From NCBI GenBank assembly GCA_017993835.1, contig JAGOLX010000004.1, positions 1 through 64,000 on the forward strand: a stretch of DNA of 64,000 nt. The letters are read 5' to 3'. The DNA is from Phycisphaerae bacterium (GTDB taxonomy: Bacteria > Planctomycetota > Phycisphaerae > Sedimentisphaerales > Anaerobacaceae). The position numbers and the translations under genes are program-made. Position 1 is the first letter of the stretch; each line of letters opens with the position of its first letter. Under the pieces are notes generated by a model, which saw nothing but the letters and a program-made list of their open reading frames with translations, had not been told where the DNA came from and did no database searches. Of this stretch, positions 7,522 through 16,678 are shown one piece after another.

Positions 7522-10500
7522 CTACGGCTGGCCCGGCGTCGGAGCGGCCGCTTGCCAGTTGGCTGGGTCGTTGCCGCTGCTTGCCGCGTCGAGATTGACC
7601 TTCACCAGCGAGTTGCCTTGGCCGTCCGCGCCGGAGGGCCAGGGGGCCGCATCGCTGTAGACCACCTCGTCCACGACCACCCAACCGTCGGCGTCTGTCA
7701 AGTCCTCAGCAGGCAGTGTCTTCTCCAGAACCAGGCGCTCGCCGGCATTGGACAGGTCACCCTGCCAAGGACCGAAGATCTGGACACCCGCGGTCAGTCC
7801 CGCACCGTCCGCGACGGCAACAAGCGCCGCCAGTCGGGAGGTCTCCACAGCCGGGTCGAAGCCAACGACCACCACTCGCCCACCCGCGGGGATCGAGGCC
7901 CCTGTCGGGAAGCCGTATTCCACCGCGCCGTCCAGACGCCAGACGATGTCCCCCTCGGACAGTGTCACGGCCTGACTCGTCGGGTTGTGCAGTTCGACGT
8001 ACTCGTCGTTCGGATCGATCGGATGGTACATGACCTCGGAGATCATCACGTCGAGGATGGGAGTCGCGTTTGTCAAGCCTTTCGAGGGCGTCATCCGCAG
8101 CCAGTACGCCCCGCCATCGGGGTAGCGGCCGCGACTGATGTCCGGCTCCTGGGCCTGGAACGAGACCGCGTCCACGATCCGGTCCTCGCCCGTGCCAGGC
8201 AGGTAGGAGAGCACGACCTCTTCGCCGTCCCAGGCGAGGCCGAAGCCGTCGAGGTTGTCGAAGGCCTTGCAGCCATTCGCTGGGATGGAACCGGAAGGAA
8301 TCGCCCACTTCGCAGGCTCGGACACGTCGTCGCTGAGGTACCAGCCTGCCAGGCTCACCGCGGAAGCGGTCGGATTATACAGTTCGATCCAGTCCCCGCC
8401 GCTGGTCGCGTTGGCCATGAACTCATTGATGACAAGCGTCTGCGCTGGCGCGGGATCGTCCTGGCCGGGCGAACCGTCGGGATACGTGCTCGCCCGCCAG
8501 TTGCCGCGGTAGTTCAGAGATCCCTGAGGCTCACCTGCCAGCGCCGAATCGAGCGGCACGAGCGAGTGACCGCCGCCGTCGGCCCAGATCGGCCAGAGCG
8601 AGCCATCGCCATACTCGAAGTCGGCGATCATGCCGTTCCAGTAGTCCACGAGCGTGACCTGCTCGCCACTGTTGGTCAGCTTGCCCTCGTACTGGCCTGC
8701 GATGAGGCTCGAAAGGGCCGAGCCGTAGCGGGACTCGAATGCGGTCTGGTTCCTGACCACCAGGACGAACTGTCCGGCGTCGAGCGTCGTGACCGCGCCG
8801 CTGGCGAAGTCGAAGGCGATCCCGTTCGTAAACGAGACGTTGCCCAGATCGAGGGGCTCGTTGCCCGTGTTCTTCAGTTCGATGAACTCGAACTCATCAC
8901 CGTCGAGCGCATCGCTGGGCGCGGGGTTGTACATCAGCTCGGTGACTCGCAGGTCCGCGAGTGTCCCGGTTGCGACGGGCTCACCCGCGACGAACTGGAC
9001 CGGGCTGGACCAGTGGCTCCATCGGCCGCTAGTATCCTTCATCTTGCAGCGGACGCGGTAGGTACCGCCCGGCGTGACCACGAAGCCCGGGATCGTCACG
9101 CTGCTCTGGAATGTAGTCAGCTCGTCGCTCTCCCAGGCCGCGTTGATTTCGTACTTGCCTGGGGTCTTCTCGTAGACTGCATAGGTCGCCGTGGCGGTGG
9201 ACCCGCCGCCCGACGTGGTGGATGCCTCGGCCGTCAGTCGGACATCGACGAAACAATCCGAGCTGCTATGCGAATTGTTGAGCACCTGGACTGCGATCAC
9301 GTTCTTGCCCTGAACCAGGCGGGCGGACGGATCGCCAAGCCCATACTCCCGGAAAGTTGAATCCTCGATGGAGGACGGCGCAAAGGCATTGTAGGCCGGT
9401 TCCGCGGAAGCGACGTTGTCCTGATAGATGAGAGCACCGTTAAGCCAGACGTTCACGCCGTCGTCATACAGGACCTCCAGAAGCAGATCGCCGAGACCGC
9501 TGAGGTTGCTCACGTTGAAGGTCTTTCGCAGGTAGATGGTGCTGTAAGCGCCGGGCATATCGCTCAGATTGGTTGCGACGATGGCTTCGCGAGTGTCGTA
9601 GCCGATGGGCGCATTGCCGGTGAGCCATGAGGAATCGTCGAAGCTCGGGAGCCGCCAGGCGCCGGAGGCGGTCGAGGGCTCCGAGAGGCCCTTGAAATAG
9701 CGCCACGAGGCGCCGCTCGAGACCAGCGTCGTGCCACTGCTGGTCCCGGTGGTCGTACTGGTGGTCTGTGCATGGGCACCGGCGCTCACCTCGCCGATCC
9801 GCCACTTCATCGCGGCGAAGGTGCCCGTCCCCTGCGGATCGCTGAACCCGCTCGTTTCGAATGTCAGGGCATTGGCGGGGAAATCGCTGGAGCAGGTGGC
9901 TGTCACTGCCGGCGTGCTGGGCGCCGACGTGTCCTCCTTATACGTGTTGAACTCGCGATTGCCGGACACGATGTAGTTCTTCATGATCTGGACCATGCCA
10001 CGGAAGTCCTTCGTGGAGGCCTCCTGGTAGAACCGCCCCTGGCCGGCCTTGCTCGGATTCACGTAGCCTGAGGCCAGGATCGGGTTGTAGTCCCACATGG
10101 CGCGGTCGGCACCGACGAAGGTCGGGCCGCCGGTCGGCGGGTCGATGATGTTCGCCAGGTCGTCGAGCATCTGGTACGCCTGGTCGCTGTTGTAGAGCAG
10201 GTCGTGGAACTCGCGGAGGCGATTGCGGTACTCCAGGAGGATGTTGGCGTTGTTGAAGATCGCGCCGTTGGATTTGAAGACATCCTCGCCGTTGCCGTAC
10301 ATGCTGTTGGCCCAGGTCAGGTCCACGTCCCAGGGCAGCATGGTCCACACGTTCGTCTCGGGATTGAGATAGAAGAACCAGTTCTTGCCGTAGCCGATGT
10401 CGCCGTGATGGACGCCTTCCACGACACAGCGGTAGGCGTAGTAGGCGTCGAGATGGACGTTCTGTCGCCACCAGGTCTCCTGGGGCCTGCTGTTGTAGCC

Positions 10501-12174
10501 GCTCATGAAGGCGGTGAGATCGGAGCCGTTGCTGACGGCCGTCGGGCCCTCGTTGTTCAACTCGCCACCCCCTTCGATCTTGTACAGGTTCCCGTCGGGC
10601 AGGCCATGCTCATCGAGGAATCGGCCGTCCATCTGCTCGATGGTCATGTAGAGCCCCCAGAAGTCGCCCTCGTACTGGGTGGCGCCGACCTCTGCGGCCT
10701 CGTCGATCACGCGGAAGTGTACCCAGCTCGTCTTTGGAGCGTCGCAGCCCATCAGGTTGAAGAGCTTGAACGAGGCGGCTTCGAACATGCCCTGCTCGCC
10801 GCGATGGTCGTAGTCGCCCTGCTGGATACAGGCAGAGAAGTTGATCTTGGCCCATTTCGTGTCGTATTTGCGGCCGTAGTCGTCGCGAGCCTGGAAGTAA
10901 TGGCCGCGATTGAGATCGAATTTGATCATATTCTTGCCCATGGAGTAGCGCCAGACGCCGCCGCGGGCTCGGAAGTGGATGTGGTCGTAGACCTCGCCAT
11001 CGTAGACGAGGGTCCCCGCCCACGGGTAGTCGCTGCCGCCGTACTGGCCCTTCTTGGCGCCGGGCATGTAGAGGGCGTCGACGACGTCCTGCTTCCTGGC
11101 GATCAGGTGGTAGACCGGCAGACTCTGCATCACCTCGGCGCTGTAGGTCACGGCAGTCTGGCCGGACCTAACCGCCCCCTGCCAGGCAGGCACCCCGTCA
11201 TAGACGAAGTAGGCGAAGTTCGGCTGCGGATCGTCCTCATAGGGAACCGTCACAAAGCCCCCGAGGGCGTCCACCGCAACAATCTTGTAGCGGACGAGTC
11301 GGCGGTGTTCCTGCACCGACGCGGGGATCTGGACGCTGAAGACATCGTCTCCGGCGGCGGCATCGCCGTCGAGGCCGTCGTCGTGCATTGTCTCCGTCGT
11401 CCAGTTCGCGCTGTATCGCGTGTCGTCGATCGTGACATAGGTGCCGGGCTCGACCACCTGGTACATCAGTCCGACGCTCCGGATGCCATCGAGGGCGGTG
11501 ATCTTCGCGGTGATCGTCACGACCTGGCCGGACGCGGGCTGCTTCGGCGAATGCGCCACCTGCCGAATCGCAGGGTCAGTGCCGACGGACAGGACCACAC
11601 TGTTGGCGGCCATGGGCGTGGGCAGCGCGGACCGCCAATGGCCCCCGAGGTCGTTGTCCGCGGCGGGGTCGATCAGTTGCATGGAACCGCCTGTGCCCGC
11701 GGCGCCGGAGATCGGATCTCCGACCGTGGGCCAGGGGAAACCGAGCTGATAGGTGACCTCGTCCACGGTCTGACCGGCCGCATCGCAGAGAACCACGGAG
11801 TCGCCCTCGTTGTCCAGTTTGCCGCCGAACGGTCCCAGGACACGAGAGGCGTAGGCCGCCTGTTTCAGCGTGGTCCACTTGGCCTTGACGTCGGCCAGGT
11901 CCTGGACCACGATCAGATAGCCGCCTGCCGGCAGGCTCGTCCCCGCGGAGAAGGTGAAGAAGACGCCGCCGTCCAGCACCCAGCCGTCCAAGCTCACGGC
12001 CTCCGTCCCGATGTTGTACAGTTCGACGAACTCGACCTGCTCCGTCTTGACGTCGGGATCGACGTGCAGCTCGTTGATGACCACGTTGGCAGCCGCCTGC
12101 GTCGCAGAGGCACCGAGGAAACAGAAGACCACCGCCAGAACGACGAGAGATGTGAACCTTCTTGATGTGAGCAC
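7522..12174 (-). CDS. Exported CotH-kinase-like protein with several lamin-tail domains
   Basis: 1550 residues. A signal peptide (SLVVLAVVFCFLGASATQA) is followed by a lamin-tail domain (NVVINELHVDPD...), a beta domain, and a CotH-like kinase domain from about residue 345 to 640. Typical signatures there are MIKFDLNRGHYF, HGDIGYGKNWFFY and LPWDVDLTW. Then comes a galactose-binding-like region (about 825-975), a Fn3-like stretch, and three more lamin-tail domains starting near 1070, 1243 and 1373. CotH domains phosphorylate spore-coat proteins in Bacillus; in planctomycetes they appear in large secreted proteins of unknown target. The GTG at 12174 is preferred over the TTG or other upstream starts because AGGAACAGGA precedes it and the signal peptide then sits at the N-terminus. 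A good promoter lies at 12259-12288. Confidence 0.82.
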   Translation of the reverse strand: MLTSRRFTSLVVLAVVFCFLGASATQAAANVVINELHVDPDVKTEQVEFVELYNIGTEAVSLDGWVLDGGVFFTFSAGTSLPAGGYLIVVQDLADVKAKWTTLKQAAYASRVLGPFGGKLDNEGDSVVLCDAAGQTVDEVTYQLGFPWPTVGDPISGAAGTGGSMQLIDPAADNDLGGHWRSALPTPMAANSVVLSVGTDPAIRQVAHSPKQPASGQVVTITAKITALDGIRSVGLMYQVVEPGTYVTIDDTRYSANWTTETMHDDGLDGDAAAGDDVFSVQIPASVQEHRRLVRYKIVAVDALGGFVTVPYEDDPQPNFAYFVYDGVPAWQGAVRSGQTAVTYSAEVMQSLPVYHLIARKQDVVDALYMPGAKKGQYGGSDYPWAGTLVYDGEVYDHIHFRARGGVWRYSMGKNMIKFDLNRGHYFQARDDYGRKYDTKWAKINFSACIQQGDYDHRGEQGMFEAASFKLFNLMGCDAPKTSWVHFRVIDEAAEVGATQYEGDFWGLYMTIEQMDGRFLDEHGLPDGNLYKIEGGGELNNEGPTAVSNGSDLTAFMSGYNSRPQETWWRQNVHLDAYYAYRCVVEGVHHGDIGYGKNWFFYLNPETNVWTMLPWDVDLTWANSMYGNGEDVFKSNGAIFNNANILLEYRNRLREFHDLLYNSDQAYQMLDDLANIIDPPTGGPTFVGADRAMWDYNPILASGYVNPSKAGQGRFYQEASTKDFRGMVQIMKNYIVSGNREFNTYKEDTSAPSTPAVTATCSSDFPANALTFETSGFSDPQGTGTFAAMKWRIGEVSAGAHAQTTSTTTGTSSGTTLVSSGASWRYFKGLSEPSTASGAWRLPSFDDSSWLTGNAPIGYDTREAIVATNLSDMPGAYSTIYLRKTFNVSNLSGLGDLLLEVLYDDGVNVWLNGALIYQDNVASAEPAYNAFAPSSIEDSTFREYGLGDPSARLVQGKNVIAVQVLNNSHSSSDCFVDVRLTAEASTTSGGGSTATATYAVYEKTPGKYEINAAWESDELTTFQSSVTIPGFVVTPGGTYRVRCKMKDTSGRWSHWSSPVQFVAGEPVATGTLADLRVTELMYNPAPSDALDGDEFEFIELKNTGNEPLDLGNVSFTNGIAFDFASGAVTTLDAGQFVLVVRNQTAFESRYGSALSSLIAGQYEGKLTNSGEQVTLVDYWNGMIADFEYGDGSLWPIWADGGGHSLVPLDSALAGEPQGSLNYRGNWRASTYPDGSPGQDDPAPAQTLVINEFMANATSGGDWIELYNPTASAVSLAGWYLSDDVSEPAKWAIPSGSIPANGCKAFDNLDGFGLAWDGEEVVLSYLPGTGEDRIVDAVSFQAQEPDISRGRYPDGGAYWLRMTPSKGLTNATPILDVMISEVMYHPIDPNDEYVELHNPTSQAVTLSEGDIVWRLDGAVEYGFPTGASIPAGGRVVVVGFDPAVETSRLAALVAVADGAGLTAGVQIFGPWQGDLSNAGERLVLEKTLPAEDLTDADGWVVVDEVVYSDAAPWPSGADGQGNSLVKVNLDAASSGNDPANWQAAAPTPGQP

Positions 12175-12258
12175 GTTGCGTCCTGTTCCTTTTGGTTTCT
12201 TTGTACGCTGGGCTGCCGAGGCAATCCACAACCAACATCCGCCCTCGCAGTTCTGCTT

Positions 12259-12288
12259 ATTCTACCCAACTTGACACCGTCTCGTCAA
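12259..12288 (-). promoter_or_regulatory. Promoter for the CotH/lamin-tail gene
   Basis: On the minus strand TTGACG (12288-12283), an 18-nt spacer and TAGAAT (12264-12259) make a near-consensus sigma-70 promoter. It lies about 85 nt upstream of the GTG start at 12174 and downstream of the stop of the kinase gene at 12334. Confidence 0.5.
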
Positions 12289-12333
12289 GCCGGAACCGCA
12301 CGTCGCGGATTCTCGGACCTGATCGCCCGCCGG

Positions 12334-13368
12334 TCACGGCCGGGCCAGCATGACCTGGCGCAGTTCTCGGCGGTTGCGACGGAGCCATTTGGTCTTACGC
12401 AGGATCATCTCGAGAAAGGCCGGGCCGGAATGGCTGCCGAAGAACCCCGTCGCGGCTACCGGCAGGACCGCCTCTGCGATCATGGCCTCGATCATCAGGT
12501 CGATCAGGCCGTAGCGCTTCCGCTCGCTGAGCCGGACGATCTCGTGGTAGCCGTTGAAAAACTCGAAGAGCCGGTCCCGATTGAAGTGAGCGGACCACTG
12601 GGTCGGGTCCGGCCGGTCCCCCACGATCGAGAACTGCAACATCCCGTTGGCAACGTCCGTCACCGCGGGCGCGCAGCGGATCGAGTCGAAATCGACCACC
12701 GCGACGACCTTGTGCCCGTCGAACAGGAGGTTCCCCGGGTGCCAGTCGCCATGCACGACCTGGCGTTTCCAGGATCGAAAGCCGACCTGATTCACGCGGA
12801 CGCAGGACTTCTCGTAGCGCAAGGTCAGCTCCGCCGCGACCGCCTGCATCCGGCGGGCGGCTTCCGTACGCTTGTCGGAACTGAGCAGCTTCAGGTGCCG
12901 ACGAACGAGGGCCGCGTCGTGGAAGCACCAGGGGGACGACTCATCGTGTCCCTTGAAGTCCGCGAGATACTTGTGAAACAGCGCCAGTTGGCGTCCGGCC
13001 TCGCGGGTCGCCTCGAGCGAGCCGTCGTGACGCGAGCCCTCCACGTATCGGAAGAACTCGTAGATGTGGTTGTCCATGCTCAGCGCAGTGACCTGCTCGT
13101 CCATCGTCACCAGCAGGGTCGTGACAGGGAAACTCTTGGCGGCCAGTTGCTTCTGAACTGCGTGGGCAAAACCGACCCGCTCCAGGTCGTCGCGCCCCTT
13201 GGGCCGGCGTTTGAGCAGGTAGGTCCCTTTGTCCGCGACGACGATCATCTTGGGCGCCTTGCTGTTGCCCACGGACAGGGGCCGGACCTGGTGCACGACC
13301 CCGATGTCGTACCGACTCAGGACCCGCACCAGCTCCTCCGAAGAAAACTTGGCACCGCCTCTGGGCAT
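12334..13368 (-). CDS. Phosphotransferase of the aminoglycoside-phosphotransferase/CotS fold
   Basis: 344 residues with the APH/choline-kinase fold. A beta-rich N-lobe has a candidate ATP lysine in KGTYLLKRRPKG. The catalytic loop is VVHGDWHPGNLLF and the metal-binding Asp motif is VVAVVDFDSIR. The layout is close to CotS-type and YsxB/homoserine-kinase-like bacterial kinases of small molecules or sugars. The substrate cannot be told. Nothing next to it is an antibiotic cluster, so a resistance role is not indicated. The ATG at 13368 is preceded by GGGGG and, only 6 nt upstream, by a perfect TATAAT (13380-13375 on the minus strand), so the mRNA may be nearly leaderless. It stands alone, with the next gene divergent. 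Confidence 0.8.
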   Translation of the reverse strand: MPRGGAKFSSEELVRVLSRYDIGVVHQVRPLSVGNSKAPKMIVVADKGTYLLKRRPKGRDDLERVGFAHAVQKQLAAKSFPVTTLLVTMDEQVTALSMDNHIYEFFRYVEGSRHDGSLEATREAGRQLALFHKYLADFKGHDESSPWCFHDAALVRRHLKLLSSDKRTEAARRMQAVAAELTLRYEKSCVRVNQVGFRSWKRQVVHGDWHPGNLLFDGHKVVAVVDFDSIRCAPAVTDVANGMLQFSIVGDRPDPTQWSAHFNRDRLFEFFNGYHEIVRLSERKRYGLIDLMIEAMIAEAVLPVAATGFFGSHSGPAFLEMILRKTKWLRRNRRELRQVMLARP

Positions 13369-13516
13369 ACCCCCATTATATCGACAGACCCAGCCGCTGG
13401 CTTGCCCACACCCGGCCCTTTTGCCCCCACGCCCCCAGGCCCGATAACCGTGCCGCCTGCCATCCCCTCACAGCAGGAATCTCCAATGCCACCTTCTATC
13501 TCTTGTCACAAACCGA

Positions 13517-13536
13517 ATCGCACGGGTCCGTGCGAT
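13517..13536. promoter_or_regulatory. Perfect 20-bp palindrome, candidate operator
   Basis: ATCGCACGG at 13517-13525, GT at the centre and CCGTGCGAT at 13528-13536. It ends 22 bp before the putative -35 of the glycoside-hydrolase-like gene at 13664. Size and position suit a dimeric regulator. As RNA it would also fold into a 9-bp hairpin, but no T-run follows. Confidence 0.45.
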
Positions 13537-13558
13537 GGAGGCTCAAGAACAACCGGTA

Positions 13559-13587
13559 TTGCAGTCGAGAGAGTGTGACGATAGAAT
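13559..13587 (+). promoter_or_regulatory. Putative promoter of the sialidase/glycosidase-like gene
   Basis: TTGCAG (13559-13564), a 17-nt spacer and TAGAAT (13582-13587), about 75 nt upstream of the start at 13664. The -10 is good and the -35 weak. Confidence 0.4.
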
Positions 13588-13663
13588 GAATTTGGTAGTA
13601 TTCAGACTCATGATCTGCTGTATCGAAGCGAAGCGTTCGTAGTCGAAACGTGACGGAGGTGCC

Positions 13664-16552
13664 ATGATGAAAACATCGGTCGCTATCATGTATGCCGCAT
13701 CCCTTGTCGGACTTCATCCTTGTTTGGCCGAGAGTCCCATCAACCTTGATCCCCACGCGGTGCATGTGCGGCACATCAACCTGGCAGTCGATCCGCTCGG
13801 CCAACACGTTTGCGTCGTCTATGCCAAGGCGTCAGAACCCAAAGACGACAATCCTATGTGGCTGTACCTGGCACGTTCCCAGGATGGCGGCGGCACATTC
13901 CGCGAGGCTCGTATCCATCCGTCATGCTCCAGAGATCATAACGTGTGGAGCCAGTGTCCCCAGATCCGCTTTGACGCCGATCGAGGGCTGCACATTCTAT
14001 GGAATATGTGCCAGAACGGGCGTTCACCAGTGTACTCACGGTCGGCCGACGGCGGCTCTTCGTGGACTCCCTGTCAGGACATCGGCGGAGGCACGCGGCC
14101 CTACCACTACGGCATGGCGTTGGGAGTATCTGCCTCCGGACAGAGGTTGTGTGCAGTGTATTTTGACAACGACACGCATGTTTACGCTTCTGAGTCGACG
14201 GACGCCGGAGACTCGTGGTCGGTTGATCAAACCCTCTACGACACCCAATGGCAGAATCCGACCGAGGGAGCGTTCGTGGGCGGCGGCTGGTTGGATCATC
14301 GCAGTTCGGGGGCCGGCGCTGGCTACTTCTACGCGAGTTGCCTGCGCGTCGACAATACACATGCCATGTGGCTGGCAGTCTACGTTTTTGAGCCCGACGG
14401 CGATAAACGCAGGCGGTCGGTGGCGCTCGATGGTTCGAAGATCACCATGGCCAACGACCACACGATCCTCACGGATGAACAGGGGTGGGTGTGGGTCGTC
14501 TGGGGTCAAGATGGTAGCATTCTCTTGAGAAGATCCACCGACCAAGCAGTGACCTTCCAGAAGACGATCACGGTTGCCGCATCACAGGCATCCCGCACCG
14601 GAACGCCCGCACAGGGCGCTCGTCCGGTCATCGCGAGAACAGCAGCGGGTGTCTACTATGCAGCTTGGGAGGATACCCGATCCGGGCGTGCCCAGATCTA
14701 CATATCATCCTCCACCGAGGGGACCATTTGGTCCGACGCAATACCCGTCTGGCCGAGTGGGTCCGATCAAACCGAGATCGCTTTGGTGGCTGTCGATAGC
14801 GTGTTGTACTTCTGCTGGATTGAGAAGAATTCACCGTGGTTCTATCGCCTGGCGACGGATGCCTCGGAGACGTTGCCCGCGGCCCAAACCGTAGATCGGT
14901 CCAATTCGTTTCCGAATCCCGGTTTCGAGGAATCCACAGGGCCCGTACCAACGGGCTGGTCGATTGAGGCGTCCGGACCTGTGGTCTTCGGCCCTGTTCG
15001 CCCCGGGCGCAATGGCCAAGGGGCCTGCTTGGCCTGGAACCTGCAGCACGAAGACGCCGCCATAACCCTGGCTGGTCCTCCCATAGCAGCCAAAGCGGAT
15101 ACGCCCTATGTGTTTATGGGCCACTATGCTTCGGAGTGCAACGACATTGAATGCCGGATCGATTGGCAGGATGATGCCGGCCGGGTGCTGGCTTCCAAGC
15201 GATGGGCGCTGCCCGAAACACAAGGGCAGTGGATCGAGTTCTTCGAGGACATCACATCCCCGGCCGACCCGTTGACCTCTCCGAGCAGCGTCAAGACGCT
15301 CCAGATCCACATCGCGCACGGCGGCGCGGTCGGACAGGTCCGGCTGGACGATTTCTCTCTGCGCCAGGGCGAGTTGCGGGACTTCCCGGATGACATTTGC
15401 CTGCCACCTCTGCCCAAGGGCGCGAACGATTTTCCTATCTTCGGCTGGATGGAGCCTGCGTTGTGGAACCACTTCATGGACTTCTACGACCGCGGCACAG
15501 AGTACGATCTAGACAGGTATCACGCTGAATTCGCCATGGCAGGTTTCACCGTCGGACGCCAGGCGAGGTTCGGGCTCCGTCGTTATGTCACGCCCTATCC
15601 AGTAAACTATGACGACCTCATGGAGGGCGCTACCGATCCTGATGTGATATGGATCAGTGCGTCAAACGACGAGCCTTGGCCACACGAGTTTGCCACGCTG
15701 GCTGAGCAAAACGAACGGGTACTCAAGTATGCCCCCTCGAAGCCTCTCTGGGCGAACCTGCTTCCCACCTACGGGTTCGCTTTCTATGAAAGCTACCAGG
15801 TGTACATCGACTACATCCGGGGCTATATCGAAACCGTGCACCCGACGTTCTTCACCTTCGATCACTACCCGTTCGCCTTGCGAGACGACGTGCGGCCGGA
15901 TTTCTTCCCCAACCTGGAGATCGTCCGGGACGAGACGCGATCCGCGTCGATTGACTTCGGCGTTATTGCTCTCGTCCACCAAGCCAATGAAACCCGCCGA
16001 AATCTGGATGAGAATGAACTAAAATGGCAAGCCTATAGTTGTCTGGCCTACGGCGCAAAGGCCCTGGGGTGGTTCACCTATTTCACCCACACGGACTACG
16101 CAGAACGAGTCGGCGGTCCAGGAAGCGCCGTTATCGACTGGTATGGCAACCGGACGCGCCAGTATTCAATGCTCAAACGCATCCACGCCGAGATACGCAT
16201 GCTGGGAGACACCCTGTTGGATTTGCAGTCCACCGGGGTCTTTCATACCGACCCACTCCCCCATATGACGCACCCGGTCTCTGAGTCGGACTGGATCCAG
16301 ACAGTCGCCGGCGACGAGTGCATCCTCGGCGAATTCCGGCATTCATCCGGGCATCGCTACCTGATGGTGCTGAACCGGGACCTTCTCGGCCGCCGTGAGT
16401 ATCGAGTGACGTTCCGCACCCCGCACGCAAGCGCTGCCGAGGTCAGCAAGACGACCGGCAGCCTCATCGAACTGGGTAACAACCAATTTGACGGGCAGAC
16501 CCTTACGGTGTGGGTGGCGTCCGGAGACGGCCGGCTCTTCCGCATCGAATGA
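13664..16552 (+). CDS. Exported sialidase-like (BNR) / glycoside-hydrolase-like multidomain protein
   Basis: 962 residues. A short signal peptide (MMKTSVAIMYAASLVGLHP) leads to a six-bladed-propeller-like region (about 25-405) with BNR/Asp-box-like pieces such as SRSADGGSSWTP and ESTDAGDSWSV. A carbohydrate-binding-like jelly roll follows (about 415-565; NPGFEE...GWSIEASGPVV). The C-terminal part (about 590-962) looks like a TIM-barrel glycosidase (FFTFDHYPFALR, AYGAKALGWFTYFTHTD) with a small beta tail. The fusion suggests release of a sugar from host- or algae-derived polysaccharide outside the cell or in the periplasm. I cannot assign a CAZy family or name the catalytic acids with certainty. 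The ribosome site GGAGGTG is at 13653-13659. A strong palindrome and promoter lie upstream. Confidence 0.7.
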   Translation: MMKTSVAIMYAASLVGLHPCLAESPINLDPHAVHVRHINLAVDPLGQHVCVVYAKASEPKDDNPMWLYLARSQDGGGTFREARIHPSCSRDHNVWSQCPQIRFDADRGLHILWNMCQNGRSPVYSRSADGGSSWTPCQDIGGGTRPYHYGMALGVSASGQRLCAVYFDNDTHVYASESTDAGDSWSVDQTLYDTQWQNPTEGAFVGGGWLDHRSSGAGAGYFYASCLRVDNTHAMWLAVYVFEPDGDKRRRSVALDGSKITMANDHTILTDEQGWVWVVWGQDGSILLRRSTDQAVTFQKTITVAASQASRTGTPAQGARPVIARTAAGVYYAAWEDTRSGRAQIYISSSTEGTIWSDAIPVWPSGSDQTEIALVAVDSVLYFCWIEKNSPWFYRLATDASETLPAAQTVDRSNSFPNPGFEESTGPVPTGWSIEASGPVVFGPVRPGRNGQGACLAWNLQHEDAAITLAGPPIAAKADTPYVFMGHYASECNDIECRIDWQDDAGRVLASKRWALPETQGQWIEFFEDITSPADPLTSPSSVKTLQIHIAHGGAVGQVRLDDFSLRQGELRDFPDDICLPPLPKGANDFPIFGWMEPALWNHFMDFYDRGTEYDLDRYHAEFAMAGFTVGRQARFGLRRYVTPYPVNYDDLMEGATDPDVIWISASNDEPWPHEFATLAEQNERVLKYAPSKPLWANLLPTYGFAFYESYQVYIDYIRGYIETVHPTFFTFDHYPFALRDDVRPDFFPNLEIVRDETRSASIDFGVIALVHQANETRRNLDENELKWQAYSCLAYGAKALGWFTYFTHTDYAERVGGPGSAVIDWYGNRTRQYSMLKRIHAEIRMLGDTLLDLQSTGVFHTDPLPHMTHPVSESDWIQTVAGDECILGEFRHSSGHRYLMVLNRDLLGRREYRVTFRTPHASAAEVSKTTGSLIELGNNQFDGQTLTVWVASGDGRLFRIE

Positions 16553-16678
16553 ACGGAACCCGGATCCCTGCACGCATCACGCACCACGCGGGAATGCTCG
16601 GCACCTGTCTCCGTACCGAGTCGGCTGAAGACACGAACAACGAGATACCTGCGAAGACCGCTGAACCGCCCGCTGGCG

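Noticed and set aside
7507-12165. Long plus-strand frames opposite the CotH gene
   Set aside because: High GC gives long antisense frames; these have no domain and no ribosome site, and the minus-strand protein is clearly real.
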